Below are positions 1-8,578 of a stretch of 64,000 nucleotides of DNA, piece by piece. Made by a program: the position numbers and the translations under genes. Source of the DNA: Polaribacter batillariae (GTDB lineage: Bacteria; Bacteroidota; Bacteroidia; Flavobacteriales; Flavobacteriaceae); NCBI RefSeq assembly GCF_017498485.1, contig NZ_CP071795.1, positions 434,001 to 498,000 of the forward strand, read 5' to 3'. Under the pieces are notes generated by a model. The model was given only the letters and a program-made list of their open reading frames with translations, was not told where the DNA came from and made no database searches. Position 1 is the first letter of the stretch, and every line of letters starts with the position of its first letter.

Positions 1-768
1 TCGAACAACGATTTGGTAAATATGTTACGAAGTGGAAGACAAACTCCGCTAAAAATTTCTTTTAACAACCAAGATACCTTAGAAAAACTCGCTGGAAGAA
101 TTGCCGAACAAATTCAAGCCGATTCAATTGCTTTATTAGAAACTTTTAGAGATCGAGAATTTTTATCGAAAAACAATTTAACGGAAAAATCTGTACTTCA
201 AATATTTATACCAGATACTTACGAATTTTACTGGACCGTTTCTCCTGAAAAGTTCAGAACAAAAATGTGGGTTGCTTACAAGCGATTTTGGAACGAAAAC
301 CGGTTGAAAAAAGCACAAAAATTAGGTTTAACAAAAGACCAAGTAATTACATTGGCTTCTATTGTTCAAAAAGAAACCGCACAAAATTCCGAAAGACCAA
401 CTGTTGCTGGCTTGTATTTAAACAGACTCGAAAAAAATTGGCCTTTACAAGCAGATCCTACAATAATTTACGCCATTAAACAGTTAAAAGGGCAAGATTA
501 TGTAGTAAAAAGAGTGTTAACTGTAGATTTAGAAATAAACTCGCCATACAACACCTATAAAAATACAGGTTTGCCTCCTACATTAATTTCAATGCCAGAT
601 GTAAGTGCTATTGATGCTGTTTTAAATGCAGAAGATCATGAGTACTTTTACATGTGTGTAAATGTAGATAAATTAGGCTACCATGCTTTTGCAAAATCTT
701 TGGCACAACATAATAGAAATGCCGAAAAATACCACAGATGGTTAAACAAACAAGGAGTAAATAGGTAA
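1..768 (+). CDS. mltG: Endolytic transglycosylase MltG, 3' part (5' end outside window)
   Basis: MltG (YceG family) is an inner-membrane lytic transglycosylase that cuts nascent peptidoglycan and sets glycan length. The frame is open from base 1, so the N-terminal membrane anchor lies outside the window; a TTG at 13 is only an internal codon. The visible part has the family block LASIVQKET, whose Glu (about residue 121 counted from the TTG) matches the catalytic Glu of the family, followed by LYLNRL, LQADPTIIYA and the C-terminal SPYNTY..GLPP segment. The gene ends at TAA 766-768 and is followed directly by a heptamer repeat array. Identification is firm. Confidence 0.93.
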   Translation, partial: SNNDLVNMLRSGRQTPLKISFNNQDTLEKLAGRIAEQIQADSIALLETFRDREFLSKNNLTEKSVLQIFIPDTYEFYWTVSPEKFRTKMWVAYKRFWNENRLKKAQKLGLTKDQVITLASIVQKETAQNSERPTVAGLYLNRLEKNWPLQADPTIIYAIKQLKGQDYVVKRVLTVDLEINSPYNTYKNTGLPPTLISMPDVSAIDAVLNAEDHEYFYMCVNVDKLGYHAFAKSLAQHNRNAEKYHRWLNKQGVNR

Positions 769-770
769 AT

Positions 771-833
771 TGGAGGTTAGAAGTTAGAAGTTGGAAGTTA
801 GAAGTTAGAAGTTAGAAGTTAGAAGTTAGAAAA
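771..833. repeat. Tandem heptamer array (unit TAGAAGT)
   Basis: Nine near-perfect 7-base units lie between mltG and the next gene. Units read TAGAAGT, with TGGAGGT and TGGAAGT variants. Written in the other phase the unit is AGTTAGA, which fits the AGTNNNN pattern of the arrays at 11733, 16084, 18124 and 36141. The array starts 3 bases after the mltG stop and ends 2 bases before the ATG of the next gene, so it forms the whole spacer. Confidence 0.9.
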
Positions 834-835
834 CT

Positions 836-1189
836 ATGAGATTAAGCTTTTTTAAAATTATAATTTTCGTTTTTTTTAGTTCAATTTTTACTTCTTGTAC
901 AAGCAAAAGTACCAAGGTAAAAAATCATGAAAAAATTCAGTTTTTTAAAGAAATTGAAAAATTAAACGAATTTAAAATTGCCGAAAAAAGAATCGATTCT
1001 TTAAAAAGTGAAGGTATTGATGCTGAAATTTCCATCAGTATTTTAAAAGATTCGTTTTATAAAGAAGATTCGTTAAAAAATATTTCTTTGGCTTTTATAA
1101 ATGAAGGTTTAAAGTATTCGAATAACATTTTATATACCATAAAATTTAACAGAAATACCTATAAAATACTTTCTGTAACTCCAAATTAA
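836..1189 (+). CDS. Small predicted lipoprotein of unknown function
   Basis: 117 aa. The N-terminus is a hydrophobic signal sequence ending in a lipobox-like FTSC (Cys near residue 21), so the mature protein is probably lipid-anchored and faces the periplasm. The rest is charged and Lys-rich with a short C-terminal beta-like part. I do not recognise the family. It lies between mltG and gldF, 5 bases before gldF, and could be co-transcribed with the gld genes. Its translation start abuts the heptamer array, so no separate ribosome-binding region is visible. Confidence 0.7.
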   Translation: MRLSFFKIIIFVFFSSIFTSCTSKSTKVKNHEKIQFFKEIEKLNEFKIAEKRIDSLKSEGIDAEISISILKDSFYKEDSLKNISLAFINEGLKYSNNILYTIKFNRNTYKILSVTPN

Positions 1190-1194
1190 AGCAA

Positions 1195-1914
1195 ATGTTT
1201 GCCATACTAAAAAAAGAATTCAACTCGTTTTTTGCTTCGCCAATTGCCTATTTGGTTATTGGTGTTTTTTTACTAATCAATGGTTTGTTTCTTTGGGTTT
1301 TTAAAGACGATTTTAATATTTTAAACGCTGGTTTTGCAGATGTAAATCCGTTTTTTTATTTAGCTCCTTGGGTGTTTTTATTTTTAATACCTGCCATTAC
1401 CATGAAAAGTTTTGCAGAGGAATTTAACAATGGAACCATCGAACTTTTAAAAACAAAACCATTATCTGATTGGCAAATTGTAATGGGCAAATTTTGGGCT
1501 TCACTCCTATTAGTTCTTATTGCTTTAATACCTACTTTAACCTACATTTATACGATTTATCAACTAGGAAATCCTGTTGGAAATCTCGATTTTGGAAGCA
1601 CAATAGGTTCTTATATTGGCTTGTTTTTTTTAGCATCTACCTATACAGCCATTGGTTTGTTTACCTCCTCAATTTCTAAAAACCAAATTGTGGCTTTTAT
1701 TTTAGGTGTTTTAATTACTTTTTTATTGTTTTATGGCTTTGATGCGATTTCTAATTCGTTTGAAAACGATTCTTTAACCATTAAAAAATTAGGAATTAAC
1801 GAACATTTTAAAAGCATTTCACGTGGTGTAATTGACACAAGAGATATTATTTATTTTTTAAGTGTAACTGTTTTCTTTTTATTCATCACTAAAACACGAT
1901 TAGATTATGAATAA
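1195..1914 (+). CDS. gldF: Gliding motility ABC transporter permease GldF
   Basis: 239 aa, ABC-2 type permease with about six hydrophobic helices and the conserved motif FAEEFNNGTIELLKTKPLS in the first cytoplasmic loop, typical of GldF. Together with GldG and the ATPase GldA (not in this window) it forms an ABC transporter required for gliding in Flavobacterium johnsoniae. The gene overlaps gldG by 8 bases (ATG at 1907), which indicates translational coupling. Length and gene order match the family. Confidence 0.93.
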   Translation: MFAILKKEFNSFFASPIAYLVIGVFLLINGLFLWVFKDDFNILNAGFADVNPFFYLAPWVFLFLIPAITMKSFAEEFNNGTIELLKTKPLSDWQIVMGKFWASLLLVLIALIPTLTYIYTIYQLGNPVGNLDFGSTIGSYIGLFFLASTYTAIGLFTSSISKNQIVAFILGVLITFLLFYGFDAISNSFENDSLTIKKLGINEHFKSISRGVIDTRDIIYFLSVTVFFLFITKTRLDYE

Positions 1915-3547
1915 AAACATAAAACATATCGCAATTTTAATTGTTGGTTTGGTGGTTTTAAATATTGCAAATCAGTCGTTTTATAAGCGTTTCGATTTAA
2001 CTGCAGACCAACGTTACACACTTTCTAAAACTACAAAATCCATTCTTTCTAATGTAAATCGCAATTTATTTATAACGGTCTATTTAGAAGGAGAATTTCC
2101 TTCAGAATTTAAGAGATTACAGGTAGAAACACGTCAATATTTAGAAGAATTGGCTTCTGAAAACTCATTCATAAAAATCAATTTTGAAAATCCTGATGAA
2201 CAACGTGAAGCATTAATTAAAAGAGGAATGATGCCCAGTCAATTAACTGTGGAAGAAGATGGTAAACTTTCGGAAGCCATTATTTTTCCTTGGGCAGAAA
2301 TTTCTTACCGTAAAAAAACGACCACTGTTTCTTTGTTACCAAACGCAATTATGGCTTCACAAGAAGCACAATTGGCAAAAGCAATCGAAAATTTAGAGTA
2401 TAGTTTTTCGAATGCCATTAATTCTGTGACTCGTAATAAAGAGAAAAAAATTGGAATTATTACTGGAAATGGAGAATTAGAAGACATTTATCAATATAGT
2501 TATTTAAGCGAAGTCGCTAAAAAATATCGTTTGGCAAAATTTACATTAGATTCTGTGGCTACAAATCCGCAACAAACTTTGCAAGATTTAACAGGTTTAG
2601 ATTTGGCAATTATAGCAAAACCTACACAGCGATTTTCTGAAAACGAGAAGTTTGTTTTAGATCAATTTATTGCCAATGGTGGTAAAACTCTTTGGATGAT
2701 AGACAATGTGCAAGCAGACCAAGACAGTTTGTTTAATGGGGCAAAAATGTTGGCATATCCTAGAGATTTAAACTTAACAGATTTATTTTTCTCTTACGGA
2801 ATTCGCATAAATTCTATTTTGATAAAAGATTTATATGCCGCTAAAATTCCTTTGGCAACTGGCGCAAGTGGCAACCAAACTCAATTTCAGAATTTAGATT
2901 GGTATTATCATCCTTTGGTTGGTGGAAATCCGAACCATTCAATTACTAAAAATATTTCTCCTGTAAGGTTACAGTTTGCAAATCAAATAGATACATTAAA
3001 AAACAACATTAAAAAAACACCTTTGTTAGTCAGTTCTGTACGAACCCAAAAAGTAGGAACGCCTACTTTTGTGGAGCTGCAATCTATTGCAGAAGAAGTT
3101 TTGGAAGCAGATTATAATGATGGCAACCAGTTATTTGCTGTTTTATTAGAAGGTAATTTTAATTCGGCATATAAAAACAGAATAAAACCTTTTGAAACAT
3201 CACTTTACAAAGAAAATTCTACAAACAATAAAATGATTTTTATTGCGGATGGTGATGTTGGGAAAAATCAAATTTTAAAAGGAAAACCTTTCGATTTAGC
3301 GAGAGACAAATGGACCAACGAACAATTTGGAAATAAAGATTTTTTATTAAATGCAATCGATTATTTATTAGACGATGTTGGTTTGATGCAACTAAGAAAT
3401 AAATCGTTAAAAATTCGTATGCTAGACAAGCAGAAAGCCTTTAAAGAACGTACTTTTTGGCAATTTTTAAATGTTGTTTTGCCTTTGGTTTTGCTATTTA
3501 GTTTCGGAATTCTTTTTAATTATTTGCGTAAAAAGCGATATTCTTAA
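1907..3547 (+). CDS. gldG: Gliding motility ABC transporter auxiliary protein GldG
   Basis: 546 aa. One N-terminal membrane helix (residues about 7-24), a large extracytoplasmic region of the GldG/ABC-type uncharacterised family (YTLSKTTKSIL, ITGNGELEDIY, ADGDVGKNQILKG), and a C-terminal membrane helix followed by the basic tail LRKKRYS. It works with GldF in the gliding ABC transporter. The 8-base overlap with gldF and the classic gldF-gldG order support the call. No terminator hairpin is obvious right after it. Confidence 0.93.
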   Translation: MNKNIKHIAILIVGLVVLNIANQSFYKRFDLTADQRYTLSKTTKSILSNVNRNLFITVYLEGEFPSEFKRLQVETRQYLEELASENSFIKINFENPDEQREALIKRGMMPSQLTVEEDGKLSEAIIFPWAEISYRKKTTTVSLLPNAIMASQEAQLAKAIENLEYSFSNAINSVTRNKEKKIGIITGNGELEDIYQYSYLSEVAKKYRLAKFTLDSVATNPQQTLQDLTGLDLAIIAKPTQRFSENEKFVLDQFIANGGKTLWMIDNVQADQDSLFNGAKMLAYPRDLNLTDLFFSYGIRINSILIKDLYAAKIPLATGASGNQTQFQNLDWYYHPLVGGNPNHSITKNISPVRLQFANQIDTLKNNIKKTPLLVSSVRTQKVGTPTFVELQSIAEEVLEADYNDGNQLFAVLLEGNFNSAYKNRIKPFETSLYKENSTNNKMIFIADGDVGKNQILKGKPFDLARDKWTNEQFGNKDFLLNAIDYLLDDVGLMQLRNKSLKIRMLDKQKAFKERTFWQFLNVVLPLVLLFSFGILFNYLRKKRYS

Positions 3548-3720
3548 GAGTTATTATGCAAAGATTTAATTAAAAAGAGACGGATTTCACTGGTTTTTAC
3601 AGATATTGACGGAATTTTTGCTCTGAGATTCACTAAGAATTAAAAAAACGAATTTTATAAATTCTTACCAATTATTACTTAAAATTTCACGAAGCCCAAA
3701 ATCAAACCAACTACACTGTC

Positions 3721-3765
3721 TGTTCGAGTGATTTTGACTTTTCGCCAAAATTGTATCGAGAACAA
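3721..3765. repeat. Imperfect palindrome, REP-like intergenic sequence
   Basis: In the 235-base spacer after gldG, the sequence runs GTTCGAGTGATTTTG, a short loop, then CAAAATTGTATCGAGAAC. The arms are imperfectly complementary (ATTTTG/CAAAAT and GTTC/GAAC). Similar degenerate palindromes are common between flavobacterial genes. The rest of the spacer (3548-3720) holds degenerate A/T-rich sequence in which I see no gene. Confidence 0.4.
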
Positions 3766-3782
3766 CTTTAAAACCTTGAAAT

Positions 3783-4547
3783 TTAAATAGAAAGCAAATC
3801 ATCATAAATAAAAGAATATCCCAAAACATTCTCTAACTTACTTGAACTAATTATTTTCCATTCGTATTTTTCGTTTTTCTCAAAAATGGGTGCTTCTAAA
3901 CCTTTGCTGTTTCTAGCATTTACATAAAATTCTTCTCTTGTTGGATGGTGTGTTGCACAGGCATTAAAAGTTTCGTTCCAACAATTCTGGTTAATAATTT
4001 CGTGAATAATTGCTATACAATCTTCTCTATGAATCATATTTACAAAACCTTTGGGTTGTGGAATTTTTCGCCCACCTTTAAACCAATTTCCAGGATGTCT
4101 TTCTCCACCAAACAAACCTGCAAAACGAATTATTGTGCTTTTAAAAAAGGTGTTTTTTCTAAATAAATTTTCAATTTTTACCAATGGATTATTCTCGTCA
4201 AGAACATCTTCTTCTGCCATAATTTTATTAATTCTTGGATATACAGAAGTAGAACTTATAAAAATTACCTTCTGAATAGGCGAATTTGTAATTTGAGAAA
4301 CCAAGTTTTCAAAACCAGCCACATCTTTAGACGTAATGGCTACAATTAAAATATCTGAAGTTAAAAAAGCGTTAACCTCTTTAAATTTAGAAATGTTTAC
4401 CAAATAGGGTTCCACACCAACAGAGGCTAAAGTAGCCATTTTTTCTTTAGAAGTTGTAGAGCCTTTTACTGCAAAACCTTCCTCTAAAAAAGAAATTGCT
4501 AAGGGTTTTCCTAACCAGCCACAGCCTAAAATACTTATTTTTTTCAA
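3783..4547 (-). CDS. NAD(P)-binding epimerase/SDR-like protein (YeeZ type)
   Basis: 254 aa, extended-SDR Rossmann fold. The glycine-rich nucleotide site is SILGCGWLGKPLA at residues 4-16. IFISSTSVYP (about 95-104) supplies the conserved Ser and Tyr, and FAGLFGGERHP matches the sugar epimerase fold. The C-terminal half has NMIHREDCIAII, also seen in YeeZ-like enzymes. Substrate is unknown. It is transcribed away from the DUF2911 gene; a TATCTTTG -7 element lies on the minus strand at 4569-4576. A 3'-side partner is not apparent. Confidence 0.8.
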   Translation of the reverse strand: MKKISILGCGWLGKPLAISFLEEGFAVKGSTTSKEKMATLASVGVEPYLVNISKFKEVNAFLTSDILIVAITSKDVAGFENLVSQITNSPIQKVIFISSTSVYPRINKIMAEEDVLDENNPLVKIENLFRKNTFFKSTIIRFAGLFGGERHPGNWFKGGRKIPQPKGFVNMIHREDCIAIIHEIINQNCWNETFNACATHHPTREEFYVNARNSKGLEAPIFEKNEKYEWKIISSSKLENVLGYSFIYDDLLSI

Positions 4548-4660
4548 TTTGAATTATTTTAAGAAATACAAAGATACATTTCCTTAATTTAAGATTTTGT
4601 TAACATTTAGCGTTTTTTGAAATCGTAATTTTGATATTATTACGAACTAAATAACGAATC

Positions 4661-5599
4661 ATGAAAAAAATTTCAATTAAATTTTTAAGTACACTTACTG
4701 TTTTCGCAATGGTTTTCTTTACAAATTGTCAAAAGAAAGAAACAAAAGAGAATACTGTAAAAGAGGAGATTAAAAAAGAAGAAGTTAAAAAAGCTCCTGC
4801 TGCAAAAGTTGCGGCTCCAGCCCCAAGTCCGTTTTCGACTTTAGAACAAAAAGTAGGTTTAACCGATGTTACTATAGAGTATTCTAGACCAAGCATGAGA
4901 GGACGTACCATTTTTGGAGATTTAGTACCTTATGGAAAAACGTGGAGAACAGGTGCCAACGTAAACACAAAAGTAACTTTTAGCACAAATGTTACTGTTA
5001 ACGGAAAAAATGTAGAAAAAGGAACTTATGCATTATACACGGTACCAAACCAAAAAACTTGGGACATTATGCTGTATAAAGATGCAGACAACTGGGGAAA
5101 TCCAAAAGAATGGGATGATGCCAAAGTAGTAGCAAGTATTACTGCAGACGTTGTAAAAATGCCAATGAAAATTGAAACTTTTACCATTACATTAGACGAT
5201 TTAACAAACAATTCTGGAGTGATAGGAATTCTTTGGGAAGATGTGTATGTAGGCTTGCCTATTGAAGTTCCTACAGATGCTGCTGTGATGGCTTCTATCG
5301 ACGAAGTAATGAAAGGTTCGCCAAATGCAAGAGCTTATTACGATGCTGCTGTGTATTTTAAATCGGAAGATAAAGACATTAGCAAAGCGGTAACTTGGAT
5401 AGACAAAGCCGTTGAAATGTCTAAAGACGATCCTAAATTTTGGATGTTAAGACAACAATCTTTAATACATGCAAAAGCAGGAAAAACAGCTACTGCAATC
5501 GCGGCTGCAAAACAATCTTTAGAACTGGCTAAAAAAGCGGGTAACGACAGTTATGTAAAAATGAACGAAAATTCTTTAAAAGAATGGGGAGCAAAATAA
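4661..5599 (+). CDS. DUF2911 lipoprotein with TPR-like C-terminus
   Basis: 312 aa. A signal peptide ends in TNC (Cys23), indicating a lipoprotein, then a Lys/Glu/Ala-rich linker (about 25-55). The DUF2911 domain follows (VGLTDVTIEYSRPSMRGR, LVPYGKTWRTGANVNT, WEDVYVGLPI), and the last 100 residues are helical and TPR-like. Function of DUF2911 is not established. A -7-like TAATTTTG occurs at 4626-4633. The gene is monocistronic, ended by the hairpin at 5626. Confidence 0.85.
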   Translation: MKKISIKFLSTLTVFAMVFFTNCQKKETKENTVKEEIKKEEVKKAPAAKVAAPAPSPFSTLEQKVGLTDVTIEYSRPSMRGRTIFGDLVPYGKTWRTGANVNTKVTFSTNVTVNGKNVEKGTYALYTVPNQKTWDIMLYKDADNWGNPKEWDDAKVVASITADVVKMPMKIETFTITLDDLTNNSGVIGILWEDVYVGLPIEVPTDAAVMASIDEVMKGSPNARAYYDAAVYFKSEDKDISKAVTWIDKAVEMSKDDPKFWMLRQQSLIHAKAGKTATAIAAAKQSLELAKKAGNDSYVKMNENSLKEWGAK

Positions 5600-5625
5600 T
5601 TTGATTTTCTTCTCAAAAGCATTTA

Positions 5626-5656
5626 AAATCTCAAGTTAAAACTTGAGATTTTTTTG
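5626..5656 (+). terminator. Rho-independent terminator after the DUF2911 gene
   Basis: The arms AAATCTCAAG and CTTGAGATTT are perfectly complementary, with a 6-base loop and a T-run. The same stem sequence (ATCTCAAG/CTTGAGAT) recurs in the terminator at 8529-8562. Confidence 0.9.
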
Positions 5657-5718
5657 TTTTAAAGGTAATGGTGTTTTTCTCTATTGAGTTTCTAAATAAA
5701 AAAACATTAGTTAGCTAC

Positions 5719-5787
5719 TGATATAAGTCATTTAAACAACTCATATCAACGATAAAGTTGGCATTAATTATACCTAATAGTAGGTAT
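5719..5787. promoter_or_regulatory. Two operator-like palindromes left of the IS982 copy
   Basis: TGATATAAGT...ACTCATATCA (5719-5748, 9 of 10 arm bases paired) and ATACCTA-ATAG-TAGGTAT (5770-5787, perfect 7-base arms) occur close together. They would lie about 60-110 bases upstream of the gene at 6854 if the insertion element were absent. They may be regulatory sites of that cassette. This is inference from symmetry only. Confidence 0.35.
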
Positions 5788-5830
5788 TGAATTACTAAAA
5801 ATAAATTCTAATCTTTAACCAAACCTAAAA

Positions 5831-6839
5831 ACCTGAGTTCGATTAATAAATTGTCAACTGATTAGACTTTACAGTCTGATATTTTATAGCAGGTTTTTTT
5901 GGTAAAAAGCTATATGCAATAAGACCTGCGATTATGTTTGACAAGAAATTAGTAAAACTTCTATGTCTAGAATGTTCAATTTGACAAATATTTTTGAGTT
6001 CGTCATTTACGGTTTCAATAACAGAGCGTTTACGCAGTAAAATTTTATCACTCATTGTCATTAAAGAATTCTTCATATTGTTTTTAATATGAGTAATTAA
6101 ATGCAATCCATCAGCAAAAAGTAACTGCATTAAATCTTTTCCAACATAACCTTTGTCCGCATATAACTTACCATAAATTTTATCTAAAAAAGACTTCTTT
6201 TTTAATGGCGTTCTATCATCAACATTAGCTTGGGTTATGCAGAAGTTTAGGATTTCACCTTTATCATTTATAACGATATGCAATTTAAAGCCATGGAACC
6301 ATCCTATAGTGGATTTTCCAGTGGTTGCAATGCCTTTAAATACTTTATTATTCTTAATTCGTTTGGGGCTGCAAACTCTAACAGGTGTAGAATCTACAAA
6401 AGAAATACCCGTAGAATTACCTAAACAACATGTCTTTAAAAATAAAGTCATTGGCATGAGGTTTTGCTGCATGAGTTCTGTAAATCTATTGTATGAAACT
6501 GTAGCTGGGAAATCATCTTGCATATGCTTTTGCAAGTAATACACGTAAAAGTGTTTAAAGGTCCTAAAACCACTAAGCTGAAACAAAATGGTAATGGTAA
6601 TTACCTCGCTATTTGACATAACACTGGGACGTTTTGATGGATTGCCTAAAAGGTGTTTACTGACTATTTGGTCATATTCTTTACAAAATTCATCAACAAG
6701 ACAGAAAATTTCAGTAATTTTAGAGTAGATTATCATAGATAGATTTTTAGATTAATAAATTGAAATTCAATACTTTAATTTACTGAAAATCTATCTTTTT
6801 TACTAGAAAAAAATGCCTAAATTTTAATCGAACTCAGGT
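5831..6839 (-). mobile_element. IS982-family insertion sequence, copy 1 (complete)
   Basis: 1009 bases with terminal inverted repeats ACCTGAGTTCGATTAA at both ends. The flanks carry a 5-base direct repeat TAAAA (5826-5830 and 6840-6844), consistent with a target-site duplication. It contains one transposase gene on the minus strand. A second copy of the same length lies at 23758-24766. The insertion is 14 bases upstream of the start codon at 6854, so it has separated that gene from its native upstream region. Confidence 0.92.
5843..6736 (-). CDS. IS982-family transposase
   Basis: 297 aa, DDE-type transposase of the IS982 family. Recognisable blocks are the helical N-terminus ([10 protein letters not shown]), [11 protein letters not shown] (first Asp), [10 protein letters not shown] (second Asp) and [14 protein letters not shown] (Glu). 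Length and motifs are normal, with no internal stops, so it is probably active. The protein is identical to that of the second copy. A 100-aa open frame on the opposite strand (6237-6539) is a shadow. Confidence 0.95.
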   Translation of the reverse strand: MIIYSKITEIFCLVDEFCKEYDQIVSKHLLGNPSKRPSVMSNSEVITITILFQLSGFRTFKHFYVYYLQKHMQDDFPATVSYNRFTELMQQNLMPMTLFLKTCCLGNSTGISFVDSTPVRVCSPKRIKNNKVFKGIATTGKSTIGWFHGFKLHIVINDKGEILNFCITQANVDDRTPLKKKSFLDKIYGKLYADKGYVGKDLMQLLFADGLHLITHIKNNMKNSLMTMSDKILLRKRSVIETVNDELKNICQIEHSRHRSFTNFLSNIIAGLIAYSFLPKKPAIKYQTVKSNQLTIY

Positions 6840-6853
6840 TAAAAAATAATATT

Positions 6854-7759
6854 ATGGGACAAAAATCTACAAAACATATTAATGACGTAATGAATGAATC
6901 AGTTGCAAAAACTGAAACACCACCAGCAATTGAAGAAGCAAATAAATTACTTCAAATTAAAAGAAATCAAATTTTTATTGAAGACGACTCTTTCATTGGA
7001 GACCCTTATTCTTTATTAGGTCGAGTAATAGAAGTAAGGAGTAAAGATGGTAAATGTAACAATAATGTTAACAATGGATATGCAGAATTTTCTGCTTTTC
7101 CAATACCTGGCGTTACAGTAAACGAAAATTCTAAAATTAGACAACCTTTAAAAACAAAATCTTTTATAGTAGATAAAAAATTAAGCCTTGAAGTTGGTTT
7201 TCTAAACTTTTTAAACTCAAAACTAGATAACGAATCTCTATTTAGTGTAATTGTGTATGACCAAGCTGTTGGGCTTTTAAAAATTCAAGATCCTAATTAT
7301 TTAACTGGTATGAGAATGTGGATTCAACAAAATGAAAATATAATTAATGATCCAGAAATCTGCCACCTTCTTGTGGTAACAGGAATGGTTCAAAAAAATA
7401 TAATTAGGAAGAAATATAAAAAATTTGAAGTAAAAGCAAAAGGAGGAGCATATGGGTTAAGTGTCAATGGAAATTTATACACAAGCACCGAAGACTATTC
7501 ACTAGATATGCGATTTGGACTTTCTTATCAAAGAATTCCTATCCCTAATAAAACAGATATTTTAAAACAACCATCTATAAACATAGCTAAATCAAAAATA
7601 GACATCGCAGATATTGATGATTTTCTTACATTAAGAAATTCCGAAATAAAGGGTCTGGATATATTCAATTCAGAAGTTAAGACTGAATTTGTTGAGAAAT
7701 TACTTCTGCCAAATGAAGATGAAATTAACTTTATAGATAACGTAGAGTTCAAAAAATAA
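6854..7759 (+). CDS. Unrecognised 301-aa protein, first gene of a two-gene cassette
   Basis: I do not recognise this family. There is no signal peptide or clear membrane helix, so it is probably cytoplasmic. A polar N-terminal 40 residues precede a mixed alpha/beta body (SLLGRVIEV, LEVGFLNFL, LFSVIVYDQAVGLL, CHLLVVTGMVQ). A Gly-rich strand region follows (AKGGAYGLSVNGN), and the last 70 residues are acidic and helical. The stop is 3 bases before the ATG of the HExxH lipoprotein gene, so the two are surely one operon. The IS982 end lies 14 bases upstream and may have removed its promoter. The ATG at 6854 is the only reasonable start. Confidence 0.7.
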   Translation: MGQKSTKHINDVMNESVAKTETPPAIEEANKLLQIKRNQIFIEDDSFIGDPYSLLGRVIEVRSKDGKCNNNVNNGYAEFSAFPIPGVTVNENSKIRQPLKTKSFIVDKKLSLEVGFLNFLNSKLDNESLFSVIVYDQAVGLLKIQDPNYLTGMRMWIQQNENIINDPEICHLLVVTGMVQKNIIRKKYKKFEVKAKGGAYGLSVNGNLYTSTEDYSLDMRFGLSYQRIPIPNKTDILKQPSINIAKSKIDIADIDDFLTLRNSEIKGLDIFNSEVKTEFVEKLLLPNEDEINFIDNVEFKK

Positions 7760-7762
7760 ATT

Positions 7763-8392
7763 ATGAGAAATACTTTTGCAATATTACTATTACTTCTTTC
7801 GCTCACATTATATAATTGTTCAGTAACAAAAGGAATAGAAAATAAAACTGTAAAAAATGCTATTAGTTTACAAGAAGATGTGATTAATAATCCTTTCTTT
7901 AAAAAAATATTATTAGAATTAGAAGTTACTAATGATATTGATTGGAGCGAAGGAAGAACAAGCTTTATCAAAGAAGATTTAAACGATTATCAATCTAATA
8001 CACATTGGTTAATAGATAAATACGAAACAAAAGGAGGTTATGATAAAAACGCTGTTTTTTTATGGCGTAAATTCAATCCTTGGTCTTCAACAACAGCAGT
8101 AACAACTAAATGTGTTGAAAAGACTAAATTAAATAAGTGGAAATTAAAAAGAGACAAATATTCAATCTTAAATACTCTAATTCACGAAAGAGTGCATTCA
8201 TTTTGTCAAGTTCATCCTAATGGTAAACAAACAAGAGTGGCTAATGTTTGCGACGCTTCTTATGTTGCAGGAGATTTAGCAGAAATATTGATTTTAAATA
8301 AAATGGGAGTGAAAGAGAGGAAGATGAACAAACCTATTTGTCCTGCTCTTAAAAAGAAAATTGACGAATATAATTTAATAATGATAAAATAA
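7763..8392 (+). CDS. Predicted lipoprotein zinc metallopeptidase (HExxH)
   Basis: 209 aa. The signal peptide has a lipobox-like LYNC (Cys19). The key motif is TLIHERVHSF (about residues 136-145), an HExxH zinc site; about 30 residues on, YVAGDLAEIL offers a Glu as possible third ligand, as in gluzincins. Four further Cys residues could form disulfides. This suggests a lipid-anchored periplasmic or surface peptidase. Substrate is unknown. It is coupled to the unknown gene upstream (3-base gap). The peptidase call rests on the motif alone, not on a recognised family. Confidence 0.65.
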   Translation: MRNTFAILLLLLSLTLYNCSVTKGIENKTVKNAISLQEDVINNPFFKKILLELEVTNDIDWSEGRTSFIKEDLNDYQSNTHWLIDKYETKGGYDKNAVFLWRKFNPWSSTTAVTTKCVEKTKLNKWKLKRDKYSILNTLIHERVHSFCQVHPNGKQTRVANVCDASYVAGDLAEILILNKMGVKERKMNKPICPALKKKIDEYNLIMIK

Positions 8393-8528
8393 CTGGTGGG
8401 AGAACATGCATAATTAATTGCTAGTTCTTGCCAATTTACTGAAGTCCTCACGGATTTTCTATCTTAATTTATTTTCTAAACTTAGTGCTTAAACATCGTA
8501 ACCAACTCTATACAAAGTCATTATATAA

Positions 8529-8562
8529 AAAAATCTCAAGTTTTAGCTTGAGATTTTTTTTT
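8529..8562. terminator. Bidirectional terminator hairpin
   Basis: AAAAATCTCAAG, loop TTTTAG, CTTGAGATTTTT lies between converging genes (the lipoprotein gene on plus, the redoxin gene on minus). An A-run on the left and a T-run on the right let it work on both strands. The preceding 8393-8528 has no gene I can support. Confidence 0.88.
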
Positions 8563-8578
8563 ATTTTGAAAAAGTTTT

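Noticed and set aside
771..833. CRISPR array
   Set aside because: The repeat period is 7 bases with no spacers and no cas genes nearby.
6237..6539. 100-aa plus-strand frame within IS982 (also at 24164-24466)
   Set aside because: It lies antisense to the transposase, has no recognisable features and is identical in both copies only because the elements are.
6854..8392. Gasdermin-like pore protein with its activating protease
   Set aside because: The pattern LLVVTGMVQ recalled gasdermin strands, but there is no N-terminal Cys typical of bacterial gasdermins, and the peptidase is a lipoprotein outside the cytoplasm. Too weak to claim.
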